A DNA stretch of 64,000 nt, taken from contig NC_088780.1 of assembly GCF_958450345.1 (NCBI RefSeq), positions 127,486,226-127,550,225 on the forward strand. Reading direction: 5' to 3'. How positions within the stretch are numbered: the stretch's first letter is position 1; every line of letters starts with the position of its first letter. The notes under the pieces are model-generated. The model saw nothing but the letters and a program-made list of their open reading frames with translations, had not been told where the DNA came from and searched no databases. The stretch is from Calliphora vicina. Its lineage: Eukaryota > Arthropoda > Insecta > Diptera > Calliphoridae. Both the position numbers and the translations under genes were made by a program. Positions 45,484 through 57,891 of this stretch are shown here, in pieces.

Positions 45484-46375
45484 TGTACGATGAAGAGCTT
45501 TTTCTTCACCGGCAACGATATAGAGCAATTCTGTATATTTCGAATTGTAGTCTATATGTTGCTGAAAAGGTTTGTTGGGCAGTGATATAAACCGAAACTA
45601 AAAGAAATTGCGACCGTGGTACCGACAAAATAAAAGAGGAGATGATTCTTGCTTGAATTCAACTATGACAATGTTTTCTTTATTTAAAATTAAAGTTCTT
45701 AAGCCTAAGGGTAGGGTCACACATGACAAATATTTGACGAAAAAGACGTAACCACTAAATAAAATACATTTGAATTCTTTTATTTATTTCAAAAACTTAT
45801 TTTACTTAGGATGATTCAAAACAAAAAATTGAGTTTAATTTTATTTGATGCTGTTTGATCTTACAAAACACTTGTAAGAGTAAACACGTCAAACAAATTT
45901 GTGCTAAAAAAGTGGTTACGCTTTTTTGAGCAAATATTTGCCGTGTGTGACCCTACCTTAACAATTGATCATGTAAATAAGGGCTACACTGTTGTTGTTG
46001 TATGTATTATTATTTGTCTCTCACTTCCAATGTACCAATTCAACTTATTACTAATAAGTATGTACCTATATGTATATGAATGTATGCAAAAACAAAATAC
46101 TAAATATATTGCATTTTTAAGAACAACAACAACATACTTGTTACAAGAATTGAAGTGAGAAACATATAATAAAAACTAACGGGTCATTACCAAAATAAGT
46201 TACAGTGATTAGTATGAACAAAAATGCTAACAAATTACAGTGACAACAGTGAGCCAAAAATATGAACAAATTTAATACAATAAAAAATGGAAAATAAAAC
46301 AAATGAATCAAATGAATAATAACTATAAATAATAACAATAAAGATTATTAGTAAATATGATACGGTGACCTAACA
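45484..46375 (-). repeat. BEL copy C 5' LTR, interrupted by a MITE
   Basis: 892 bp: the usual 639 bp plus a 250-bp MITE and a 3-bp TAA duplication. The uninterrupted LTRs give the exact empty site GCCTAACAATTG. Confidence 0.95.
45709..45958. mobile_element. 250-bp MITE with TAA target duplication, copy 2, in BEL LTR
   Basis: Ends GGGTAGGGTCACACATG and, inverted, AGGTAGGGTCACACACG. TAA flanks both sides (45706-45708 and 45959-45961) and occurs once in the empty LTR. Same family as 27954-28204 at about 90% identity by eye. It is internally AT-rich, without a gene. PIF/Harbinger-like by duplication size. Confidence 0.88.
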
Positions 46376-46540
46376 AACATTTTTAACCAATTTCTGTTTT
46401 CTATGTCTCATTAGAACGACAATTACGTAAAAATATCTATTCTATTAAATTAAATTGAAAAAGTAATTTTTTTAATGGCAAAATTTTTACAAAAACTGAA
46501 AAACTTAAATTTTTTCCCCTTGTAAATGCATCTCAAAACT

Positions 46541-46751
46541 TTTTTAGGACAATTTTTTACCAATGTTCACCAAAATGGAGTTTGAGACTGGCCAAAATTC
46601 AACTTTTGTTTGTTAAGGGCCCTCCTAGAGTTTATATGCTGATCAAAATAAATGTTGATGGCAATTTCGAATTGAATTTTCTCAAATCTGCTGCTCTTGT
46701 TTGGCTGTAAAAGACACCACTACTAACTTAACACTTTGTATTAGGGGTAAT
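46541..46751. other. No feature recognised
   Basis: Short spacer between the long-TIR element and X10. Confidence 0.3.
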
Positions 46752-47473
46752 TATACCCTACACCACCATAGTGGGGAGGGTATTAGGCGTTTGTGCAGAT
46801 GTTTGTAACGCCCAAAAATATTAGTCTAACACCCACCTTAAAGTACACCGATCGACTTAGAATCACTTTCTGAGTCGATTAAACGATGTCCGTCCGTCCA
46901 TCCGTCTGGTCGGCTGGCTGGCTGTCCATGTAAATCTTGTGCGCAATTTTGAAGATATTTCGATCAAGTTTGGTACATATTATTTTTTCGGCCCAAGGAC
47001 CTAGCCCATTGAAACTGGCTGAAATCAGTCCATTATTTCACCTAGCCCCCATACAAATGTCCTTCCGAAATTGGACTTTATTGGTCATAAATGTTTAGTT
47101 TATAAATGTATCTCCACAAATTGCACTCCAAATAAGTTTTATATATACAAAACTCATGTCACCAAATTTTGTTACGATCGGTCCATAATTACTCATAGCT
47201 CCCATATAGACCCGCTTCCGAAAATCACTTTAACTTGCATAAATCGCTTAAAAATGTCGGTATACTCATAAAATTCAACATAGTAAACTTTCATATAGAC
47301 ACAAATCACACGACCTAATTTCATGGTGATTGGCCCATAATTGGTCATAGCCCCCATATAAGGCCCATTTCCGAAAATCACTCAAAAATATAAATTATTG
47401 AAATTTTAAAAGAAAAATGTGTTTGCTCTTTTACTTAGTGTAGGGTATTATATGGACCAAATTTCTTACTTAT
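46752..47473 (-). mobile_element. X-family Helitron-like repeat, copy X10, near full length
   Basis: The left palindromic end TATACCCTACACCACCATAG is followed by the CCGTCCGTCCATCCGTCTGG tract and CATAGCTCCCATATAGACC modules. The right end reaches TAGTGTAGGGTATTATATGG and then TTTCTTACTTATTT. The hairpin loop half has been lost (GGACCAAATTTC). Confidence 0.78.
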
Positions 47474-48384
47474 TTTTAATTTTTTTGTTGGTTAAACGTA
47501 AAGTTCAAGCGTGCCATGCGGTCAAAATTTATTTAATGTAGTCTTTTATAGTGTGGAAGGAATTTATATTTTGTAAATTACACGACATAATCAGTATTAG
47601 TCACATTGCTTGGTGCTTTTTTCACAGAGCCTCAATAGGATTTTAACACAGTTTAGATTGCAACATACACGAAAAATATCGGTATTTGCAACATACACGA
47701 AAAATATCGGTATTTTTAAGTTCATATCCATTTATTTTTGGAGCCCGAAACATACCAACAAAGAAAACAAGTTGTTTAAGTCAAGGAATTTTAAATTTGC
47801 TTAATATTTGATATATCTTAATATCTTATTTTACCTTATTACCTTATACTACTTAATAATACCTCATACTGCATTATATAACTTATTAATTTAGTTTTTT
47901 TTTTAGTGTATATTTCAAACGAATAGAATAAAAATTTAAAAAAATTATTTCATAATTTCATATAAAACAAATCTATAAGCAAATTAACCCTTCCAACATC
48001 AAATGGCTACAGTTGTTAATATTTTTTCCTAACAAAATAGTTTTTTAGTTTTTGAGATATTGATTTCTGACCGCTTGTCCATATATAGGTAACCACTGTG
48101 CATTACAATGTGAAATAGTAGAACGTTATGACACAATGAAACGTGAATCCACTAATTTTATTTTATTTCATAAAATCTTATAACACTTAAGATTCAATTT
48201 GAAAGAAATATTTGAAATACGTTACCATGAAACATTATAACATCTATAAGGCAATAAAAAATTCTGGCAGACAAAACAGATAACAAAATAAGCGTTATGT
48301 GTAGGTGTACGAAATACATAAATGAAGAAATTAAATTTGTTTAAACTCGGTTTTATATACAAGGAAAATCTAAAATATATTTGT
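47474..48384. other. No gene recognised; one 28-bp direct duplication
   Basis: GCAACATACACGAAAAATAT begins at 47660 and again at 47688, giving a 28-bp perfect tandem pair. The rest is AT-rich with CTTATT/CCTTATA runs. Confidence 0.5.
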
Positions 48385-49027
48385 ACGATACACCACCATA
48401 ATGTTGAGGGTGTGATGTGTTAGTACTGATGCACTGTGGTTTAGAAACGTTTTTTTGGAAATAATTCGGTATCTCGGGAACTATTGGAGATATTGTTACG
48501 AAATTTCACATGAACATTTGTTCAGCTTCCTAGCGCAAATGGGGCGGCCCCACAAAGTTGGTCACCTTGGGTCTAAATTTTTTTCAAAAAATCGCCAAAA
48601 ATCCATTTGAAATTTAAAACATAAATAGTCCTTGAGAAGATCTACAAAAAATACGCTTACATGTGTAGGTTATCTCTATTAGTTGAAGAGATATTCAGGT
48701 TTATTTTTTTTAGTTTTTCTCGATATTTTAATGGAGGATCAAAATATATTTTTAAAATATCAGGTTTTTATTGGTAATAAAATTCTAAATCGCGAACAGT
48801 TATCTCTTCCATATAAAAAGTTTCACGCATACAAAATTTTATATTTTATAAATTTAAATCTAACTATTAGATTTATACTTCATAAATACTTGATATCAAT
48901 ATTTTCCATAAATAAGTTTTATATAAAAATAAATCACAACTACAAATTTTGTGCAGATCGATTCAAAATTGACCATAGCTCCCATATAGGGACCAAATGG
49001 CGATCGGCCATAATTTGTCATAGCTTC
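48385..49027 (-). mobile_element. Old, degenerate X-family copy (X13)
   Basis: ACACCACCATAATGTTGAGGG near 48390 resembles the X palindromic end. CATAGCTCCCATATAGGGACC and GGCCATAATTTGTCATAGC near 48975-49025 resemble inner modules. The middle does not match. The H2 hairpin element begins at its right end. Confidence 0.4.
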
Positions 49028-49029
49028 CA

Positions 49030-49488
49030 CACAGAAAAATTTATTTTTCAATTCAAACATTTATCCCATATTGAACTGGTTTCAATTATTTCATAATTAA
49101 ATCAAGTATTCATTTGCTCAAAAACAAAATTTCTTGATATTTTCTATTGAAGTTTGAGTTTTGAATTTGATTATTTTGACAATTGAATATACAAACAATA
49201 AAAATTATTGAATAGATAAGTTTCGTAATTGAAACACAAAAAATAACAAAAATGTGTTTTCAATTACGAAAATTATCTATTCAATAATTTTTGTATTTGA
49301 AATTCAACCAATAACGAAAATTATATATTCAATTGTCAAAATAATCAAATTCAAAACTCAATAGAAAATATCAAGAAATTTTGTTTTTGAGCAAATGAAT
49401 ACTTGATTTAATTATGAAATAATTGAAACCAGTTCAATATGTGACAAATATTTGAATTGAAACGGTTTAAGAAATAGTTTTTTCTGTG
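49030..49488. mobile_element. Palindromic (hairpin) element H2, 459 bp
   Basis: CACAGAAAAATTTATTTTTC on the left and GAAATAGTTTTTTCTGTG on the right, with long matching arms meeting near 49235-49260. CA flanks both sides. The arms match H1 closely. Confidence 0.75.
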
Positions 49489-50460
49489 CATATATTACTC
49501 ACAATAATAAATTACACGGCGCTACGATGGAAAAAAACTTGGAAAACGACCTAGCGTGGGTTATAGGACTACATTAGAAATTGTGTCAAAAAATTTCAGA
49601 AACACCCTCAAAATCAGAAGTTATTCTGAAAAAACCGTTTTCAGTGATGTTCGTCAACTTATCGATTTCGAACTCATTCAGTCTCTGTCCGACTTTAAAT
49701 TTTTAAACGGGATTGGAAAGCAAGCTGAAGGCGCTTTAAAATGACGTGCAGTCATTATCAGTGTTTAAAAAGCTACGATAACTAACAAATTTTTAACTGT
49801 TGCTACAACTACTGCTTCAAAAAAGTGTATGTAGCGGTAGCAGTAGCATTTGTCTTTTTTCGTTTTCTTGTTTTTTTAAAACTACTGCTACCTTCAAAAT
49901 ATAAAACTCTTAACAGAGCAGTAGTAATAAAAAATGAATTGTAAATGGAGTAGTAGCATAAAAATACAAATCATTGCTACTGCTCTATATCGAGTTTTAA
50001 TTTTTAAGGTAGCAGTAAAGTAGCAGTTGATGCAGCAGTTAAGGTATCAATAAAAGTAGTCAAAAAAGAAAATCTTCAGTCATAACACAAAAATTGACAG
50101 AATTAAACACTGTGTGTTGTTTTTGTTTTGAGAGAGTTTGAAAGAATTATTCGTTTTTATTCGTCTCAGATGTTCGTGTTGCTAACAGAAAGATCATGTT
50201 TTCTGTGTGTATAACAAAACATTTGTTTACAACACGAACAACTTACACAAATATAAATTCACAACAACAACACATAATATACTTTTTTGGCTGAAGATTT
50301 TTATTTTTGACTTATTTTATTGCTACCTCAACTGTTACTTAGCTGCTACTTAACTGCAACTTCTTCTACTAAATCAACTGCTACTTCTATTACTACTAAA
50401 TTTTAAAAGTAGCAGAATTAGTAAAAATCTAATGACTGCTACATCAAAACTTTTTCTTTT

Positions 50461-51380
<920 letters not shown>

Positions 51381-52080
51381 TAAGGTAGCAATAGAAAATA
51401 AATTACTCTGCTACCCTTAATTTTTGCTTTTATTAGTACTACTACAACTACTGCTACCAAAATGTGAAGGTAGCAGTAGTAGTAGTAATTATTGACTCCG
51501 AGTTTTTATTAATTTTTTAACTAGACTACTTGTGTTTTTTCGTTGCTACTGCTACTTGTAGTCTAGTTTTTTAAACACTGGTCATTATACATTTATAAGT
51601 CATAAGTATTGTTTTTGTTAAGAATGTCTAAAAGAAAAACAAAATTTATCAACTTTTTTGATTTCAGTCGCTTCTCATTGCTTATTTTGATATGAAAGCT
51701 TATAAAAGTGTATACCAATGTATAAAGGAAATTTAGTTCTTAACAAACCATCGTTTAATTATTCAAATCGGATGAAAATTGTAAAATTTATTCAACTTTT
51801 CATTAACACCTTTTTTAGTATTTTCTCCCCCAGCCCATATAAATAAAAAAAACAAAAAACAATAAAAAAAAAATATTTGTACAATTTTTAATTTACAAGG
51901 TAAACTTTTTCTAACTTTTTCGAAAAAGTTTAATAACTTTTGCAAGTATAAACCGATTTTAACAAATAAAGTCTCGTTTTTGTCTACATAAAATTGTCTT
52001 TAAAATGCTGTGCAAAAAAGAATAGGGTTGAATTTGAAAAATTACGAAAAAAAATAAAAAAAGAAAGCGAAACTATTTAT

Positions 52081-52830
52081 AACAAGTAAGAGAGCTATAT
52101 TCGGCTGTGCCGAATCTTATATACCCTTCATCAAATTATACTTTAAAATAAATTTTTTTAAATATTTTTAGGTAAACAAAATTTATTTTTTTTTTAATTT
52201 GTTTTTCAAAAATTTTTTTTTTTTAAATTGTTTTTTAATTTTTTTAAAATAAAAAGTTTTTTCCAAATTTTAAAAAAAATTTTTTTTTTAGTTTTTAATT
52301 TTTTTTTTTTTTTTTTGAAAAAAATGTATGACAAAAAAAATATTTTTAATGAAAAAAAAATTCGGGTTAAAAAATAGTTTTCCCGATTTTGACCCATTGT
52401 AGGTCCAACTTACTATAGCCTTATCTACATCGTTGCAATGGACTTTGAAATATCTATCATTAGATATCCATATTGTCTATATGACTTAGTAATCCAGATA
52501 TAGATCAAAAATAGGTCAAAAATCGAGGTTGTCCCGGTTTTTTGCTCATATCTCCGTTATTTATGGACCGATTTTGCTGATTTTAAATAGAAAACTTCTC
52601 GAAAGCATGTCTGACAGAATTATTGAAGACTTGGATCTCGAAGATATCTGGGGTCTTCAGAAAATTGATTTCAACAGACAGACAGACAGACGGACATGGC
52701 TTAATCGACTCTGCTATCTATAAGGATCTAGAATATATGTATATACTTTATAGGGTCGGAAATGAAAAATGTAGAAATTACAAACGGAATGACAAACTTA
52801 TATATACCCTTCTCACGAAGGTGAAGGGTA
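52081..52830 (+). mobile_element. Y-family Helitron-like repeat, copy Y5, in the fold-back left arm
   Basis: Starts AACAAGTAAGAGAGC with the hairpin ATTCGGCTGTGCCGAAT and ends TTCTCACGAAGGTGAAGGGTAT. The GTCY tract is short (ACAGACAGACAGACGGAC at about 52676). The other arm of the fold-back element gives the empty site TTTATAAAAACTTAC, showing no duplication longer than 3 bases. Confidence 0.85.
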
Positions 52831-54339
52831 TAAAAACTTACACAATTTCTTGGAATATAGATTTTATGCATACATTTTATGAAAGCTTAATTCCTTACCT
52901 AACTATAATTGTTAAAAAATTTGAAATCGGTCTAAAAATGTGTAAGTTAGAGGTACTAAAGTACCCCTAAAACAGATTTTTTTCAAAATAACTCAAAATT
53001 TTGAAGGTGTTTCAAAATCTTTGAAAACTGTTTTAGTATGTCCTCACCTAGGCCTACAAACTCCATTAGTTGGCTTTTCAAGTTCTGACAAAAAGTGTCA
53101 TTTTGTAGCAGAGTGTTATTGAAATTTAAAAAAAAAAAAATACTATACTTTCTTACATGATTTTTTCTCAAATGATTTTAAATACCAGTGTTTCTTTTAT
53201 ATGTATTTTGATTAATTTTCTTTTTATAGATAAATTTTCGTTTAGTGGGTTGGTTGTAATTTTCACCATAAACTCAGGGGAAAATGTTGGTAAGAAATGT
53301 TTAAAATTAAATAAAAACATTTCCTGAATATATATAATTACACTCTGCTACAAAATAACACTTTTTGTCAGAACTTGAAAAGCCACATAATGGGGGTTGT
53401 AGGCCTAGGTGAGGACATACTAACACCGTTTTCAAAGATTTTGAAACAACCTCATAATTTTGAGTTATTTTGAAAAAACTGTTTTAGCGTGTGGATAAAC
53501 CAAGAATTAAGCTTTCACAAGGTGTATTCATATATTGTATATTCCAACAAATTGTGTAAGTTTTTATAAAATGTTTCGCTTTAATTTCAATTTTTTTCTC
53601 GTAATTTTTCAAATTCAACAATAGTTATTTTAATTTTTTTCTATGAAAATGTATTTCGTTTTGCACAATGTTTTAAAGATAATGTTATATAGACAAAATG
53701 AGATATCACTTGTTAAAATCGGTTTATATTTGCAAAAGTTATTCAACTTTTTCGAAAAAAGTTCGAAAAAATTTGCCTTGTAAATTCAAAAGTTTACAAA
53801 TATTTTTTTCTATACAGTTTATTTTTATTCATATGCGCTGGGGGAGAAAATACTAAAAAATGTGTTAATGAAAAGTTAAATAACTTTTACAATTTTCATC
53901 CGATTTGAATAATTAAAACCATGTTTTGTTAAGAACTAAATTTCCTTAAACATTGGTATAAATTGGTATAAGTTTTCATATCAAAATATGCAATGAATAG
54001 CGAGTAAGATCAAAAAAGTTAATAAATTTTGTTTTTCTTTTAGATATTTTTAACAAAAACAATAGTTATGACTTACAAATGTATCAAAAAATGGAAGTCA
54101 TTTTAAGACGTATTCAGTTTTCTTTCCAAACCCATTTAAAAATTTAAAGTGGGACAAAAACTGACTGAGTTACAGGTCGATAAGTTTACGAACATCTCTG
54201 AAATTTTGTAATGTACTCAGCAAGACCTATAACCCACGATAGGTCGTTTTCCAAGTTTTTTTTTCCATCGTAGCACCGTGTTATTAAGTTTTAATTTAAA
54301 TCAAAATTATCTAATTAGTAAATACTCATTTACATCTGA

Positions 54340-54650
54340 TCGAAATCTACTTAGTTAAAATTAGATTTCGATCATAATCTAATTTATATTACTAGATATT
54401 ATTAAGATTTTCCAAACAAAACAAAATCTAGTTCTTAATGGGATTTTGCCAAAATATATTTAAATTATGTTAGATTTTACAAATTACTAATTTTAACTTG
54501 TATTTTGAAATATACCGAATATTTGTAAAATCGAATAAAATTAGTTTTCATAGATTTTGTTTTGTATGGGAATTCTAATTAAAATCTAGTAAACTAAACT
54601 AGATTATGATCGAAATTTAATTTAAACTTGACAAGATGCATTAGTGAATT
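54340..54650. repeat. Imperfect palindrome, arms about 85 bp
   Basis: TTAGATTTCGATCATAATCT at 54361 is matched in reverse near 54603-54622, and CAAACAAAACAAAATCTA near 54413 is matched in reverse near 54556-54573. It may be a decayed hairpin element; ends not fixed. Confidence 0.5.
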
Positions 54651-55405
54651 TGTTAATAATTTAGTTGATAAATTCAGAAGGAGATTTCAGTTGTAAATTT
54701 AATTTTAACATTTTTAAAATTTCGTAATATTTTTGAAATATCAACATTTTCTACACAGTGTTATCTAGCTATAGACCAACCACAAGACCTAAATAAATGC
54801 AAAAACTGAAAAAAGGGATGAATAAAGGAATATATGAAGCAATGTATTTGTTTTGCGAAAATGTACTTTGTTTTGTACACTCTTCTTTAGAGCTCCATAT
54901 TTTATTTGCTTTGTATATTTATTTCATGTTGGTGTTTTTTAGGCAGACCTTGTTATATCTTGAATTAGTTTCATTTTTTATATATACATATATATAATAT
55001 ATATATATTTGTGTAATACGAATACGAACGAATAGGAAATTTATATGAATATATACATATTTTACGTTTTGTTTCTGCTGTAGTTTTGTTCTTTATTTGA
55101 TACCGATCCTTTTCAGGCATACAATGTTTAGTAGGCAATGCAAATAAAACGAGCTTTGTTCTAGAATGTCTTTGATAAAATAAAATATATTAAACCCTTA
55201 TACAGTGTTGTTGAAAACTTGAGATTTATTTCTTATGGATTAAAGAATACACTTTCTAACTGACTTGTTGCAATATGAGAACACATTATTACTAAATCAT
55301 AAAAAGTTTTCAGTTACGACTTTTAAACATGACCACATCTGGTTGCATATTAGAATGATCACTACTGCAAGAATCGAATAAAGATCTGTATAAAGATTTT
55401 ATCGA
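54651..55405. other. No gene recognised
   Basis: AT-rich with a (TA)n-like run at 54978-55010. The 66-codon frame at 54797 is hydrophobic and has no family match. Confidence 0.35.
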
Positions 55406-55515
55406 AATATCATGGACAACCAGCCAGATGGACGAACATTGCTAAATCGACTCACAAAGTGATTCTAACCTTGACTGGGCGTTAGACTAATATTTTGAAA
55501 TGTTGGTTATAAACA
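55406..55515 (+). mobile_element. X-family fragment (X11)
   Basis: CATGGACAACCAGCCAGATGG, then AAATCGACTCACAAAGTGAT and GGGCGTTAGACTAATATTTT, is the right-end region of X with deletions. X12 follows closely. Confidence 0.55.
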
Positions 55516-55552
55516 ACATTTACAACTTAATTAATTTCTTTATAACATACTA

Positions 55553-56228
55553 AACAAGTAAGAAGGTATGGTCGGACCATATACTATCCTACACTAAGTA
55601 AGGGAGCAAAAACATTTTTCTTTTAAAATTTCAATAATTTATATTTTTGTGTGATTTACGGAAGTGGGCCTTATATGGGGGCTATGACCAATTATGGACC
55701 GATCACCATGAATTTAGGTCGTGTGATTTATGTCTATATGAAAGTTTACTATGTTGAATTTTGTGAGTATACCAATGGACCGATCGTAACAAAATTTGGT
55801 GACATGAATTTCGTATATATGAAACATATTGGGAGCGCAACTTGTGGTGATACATTTATAAATTAAACATTTATGACCGATAAAATCCAATTTCGGAAGG
55901 ACATTTGTATGGGGGCTAGGTGAAATAATGGACCGATTTCAGCCAGTTTCAATAGACTTGGTCCTTGGGCCGAAAAAATAATATGTACCAAATTTGCTCG
56001 AAATATCTTCAAAATTGCGACCTGTACTCTGCGCACAAAGTTTACATGGACAGCCAGCCAGCCAGCCAGCCAACCAGACGGACTGACGGATATCGTTTAA
56101 TCGACTCAGAAAGTGATTCTAAGTCGATCGGTATACCTTAAGGTGGGTGTTAGACTAATATTTTTGGGCGTTACAAACATCTTCACAAACGCATAATACC
56201 CTCCCCACTATGGTGGTGTAGGGTATAA
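55553..56228 (+). mobile_element. X-family Helitron-like repeat, copy X12, near full length
   Basis: AACAAGTAAGAAGGTATGG, a shortened hairpin (GGTCGGACC), modules, the CAGCCAGCCAGCCAGCCAAC tract at about 56051, and the palindromic end TACCCTCCCCACTATGG...GGGTATA. Confidence 0.8.
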
Positions 56229-56580
56229 AAATATTCCAGAATTTTCAAAATATTACTCAATAGTGAGTTATAAACAGTTTTCTTTGACACTGTTGGCAAT
56301 TCATATACAACTGTGCCATTTAAAGTAAGTAAAACATTTCTCCCTTTGTGTAATACATATTGCATTATTTCAATATTAACAAAGAATCTCATAAAAAAAA
56401 AATAAGGTGAGGGCTAGAGTATTCAAAAGCCGAAACCGGAAATCGGTTTTTTATATTTGAAAAACCGAATATTTTATATTTTGCAATTATTTGATAGTCC
56501 GATTTGTTTGATTCGAAAATCTCATGCGGATTAAAATATATTATAAGTTCTTTTGTACCCTTCAACAAAGTATACTTTAA

Positions 56581-56717
56581 CTGCCTGTTTCACAATGTCG
56601 AAAGAAAAATGAGTTGAAAAAATGTGTATGAAAACCACTCAGTTTTTAAAATTCTTTCGAATAGTTTTCCTATAAATTTGTTCGAATCAGTTTTCTTTCG
56701 ACATCGTGAAATAGGCC
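56581..56717. mobile_element. 137-bp MITE with TTAA target duplication
   Basis: TIRs CTGCCTGTTTCACAATGTCG and, inverted, GGCCTATTTCACGATGTCG continue as AAAGAAAA. TTAA lies on both sides (56577-56580, 56718-56721), and other Y copies show a single TTAA at this place. TTAA duplication is typical of piggyBac-type elements (inference). Confidence 0.75.
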
Positions 56718-56888
56718 TTAAGATAAATATTGGAAATATTTTTGGTGTGAAAACAATTTTATTTTCTGAAAAAAAAAATTCATGTTAAAAAAATTAGTTT
56801 GTTGAAAAAACCTCAGGTTAAAAAATATATTTTTTTTTAATTGACCCATTGTAGGCCTGATTAGCTATGGCGTTATATACATACATCG

Positions 56889-57886
56889 CACAGTGGGTTC
56901 AATGGTACCCAAAGTGGCGATTAATTCATAGAAGCCGTAGTTTTAAAATAATATATTTTTTTTATTAATGAGTTATTATAAGCATATAAAAACACAGCAT
57001 TTTTTTAAAAAAAAGTTTAAAACAATTTTGGAGAAAAAGTCCTTAGTTCACAATTTATGCTGTAACTTTGAAATAGAAAGCTATAAGTTAATGAATTAAA
57101 TTGGAAATTAAAGCATACTTAATGTGCTATTAAAAAAATCAAATAATAAATTTATTATATGTATTTATATTAGAATAAATTTACTTTAAAATTAAATTTT
57201 TGTTTTTCTCAAAATTTTATAAATGTACAAATTTTTTTTAAAAAAGTCACAAAAGAGAATATTATGAATTTTTGTAATGAACAATCATAAATACATAAAA
57301 ACACAGCTTTAAAAAAATGGAAGAAAAAATTTTTTAACCTGTTTTTTTTTCAGCATATGTTTTTTAGCAACAGGAGTTCCTTCACTATAACTTAAATAAG
57401 TAAAAAACATCAATAAACTCGCACGATTTTTTTGTTAGATATATGAAATGTCATATTTTAAGAGCATTTAATGAAACTTTTTTAAACTCAATCTATATAT
57501 CGAAAAACCCCCAATAATGCAGTACTTAAAAAAAAACATAAAAAATATTTGCAAAATATTTATCTAAACAAAAAATATTTATTTATGTACTCAAATACCT
57601 GAAGTTGATGGTTCTATTTTAATATTTCTATTTTTAACAGACTTAACAAAAAATATAAGCTCTCGAAATATCACAATTTTCAATTTCAGCCACAGCTCGC
57701 TAAATTTGTAAAAATTATTTGACTTTGACCGCTCACTGCCAATAAAGTAAGTTACTCACAACTATAATTTTAGCAGTTAGTGATGTAGAATTTAATTCAC
57801 TTTTACCCCATACCAAACATGACTGTGGCAGATAAAGTTCAGCTTTTGAATTAATCGCCACTTTTGGTACATTTCAACCCTCTGTG
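56889..57886. mobile_element. Non-autonomous element with CACAGTGG ends, Transib-like
   Basis: Starts CACAGTGGGTTCAATGGTAC and ends, inverted, CACAGAGGGTTGAAATGTAC; both continue with AAAGTGGCGATTAATTCA (TIR about 45 bp). Flanks are CATCG on the left and CGTCG on the right, a 5-bp near-duplication. There is no frame of transposase size. The Transib assignment is inference. Confidence 0.6.
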
Positions 57887-57891
57887 CGTCG

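Larger units (their letters stand above)
39041..46375 (-). mobile_element. BEL/Pao LTR retrotransposon, copy C, complete
   Basis: LTRs at 39041-39679 (3') and 45484-46375 (5', enlarged by a MITE). AACAT flanks both sides (39036-39040 and 46376-46380), giving a clear 5-bp target duplication. The polyprotein equals that of copy B residue for residue. One LTR difference was seen by eye (TTGTTGTC versus TTGTAGTC), apart from the MITE. The element interrupts the right arm of the long-TIR element. Confidence 0.96.
36881..46540. mobile_element. Long-TIR element (2.3 kb without insertion), split by BEL copy C
   Basis: The left arm, about 36881-37220, matches in reverse complement the right arm 38905-39040 continued at 46376-46540. 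Shared phrases include AAAATGCAATTTTT/GGCAAAATTTTTACAAAAAC, GTAATTGTCGTTCTAAT, AGGCCACTAGAAC, TAACATATTTTG and AGGATACC. Removing BEL C and one AACAT restores the arm. The spacer holds a tandem repeat array. No transposase frame was seen, so it is non-autonomous; superfamily unknown. Confidence 0.7.

Noticed and set aside
48683..49096. 137-codon open frame
   Set aside because: It runs from unique AT-rich DNA through a decayed X copy into hairpin element H2; composition follows the repeats.
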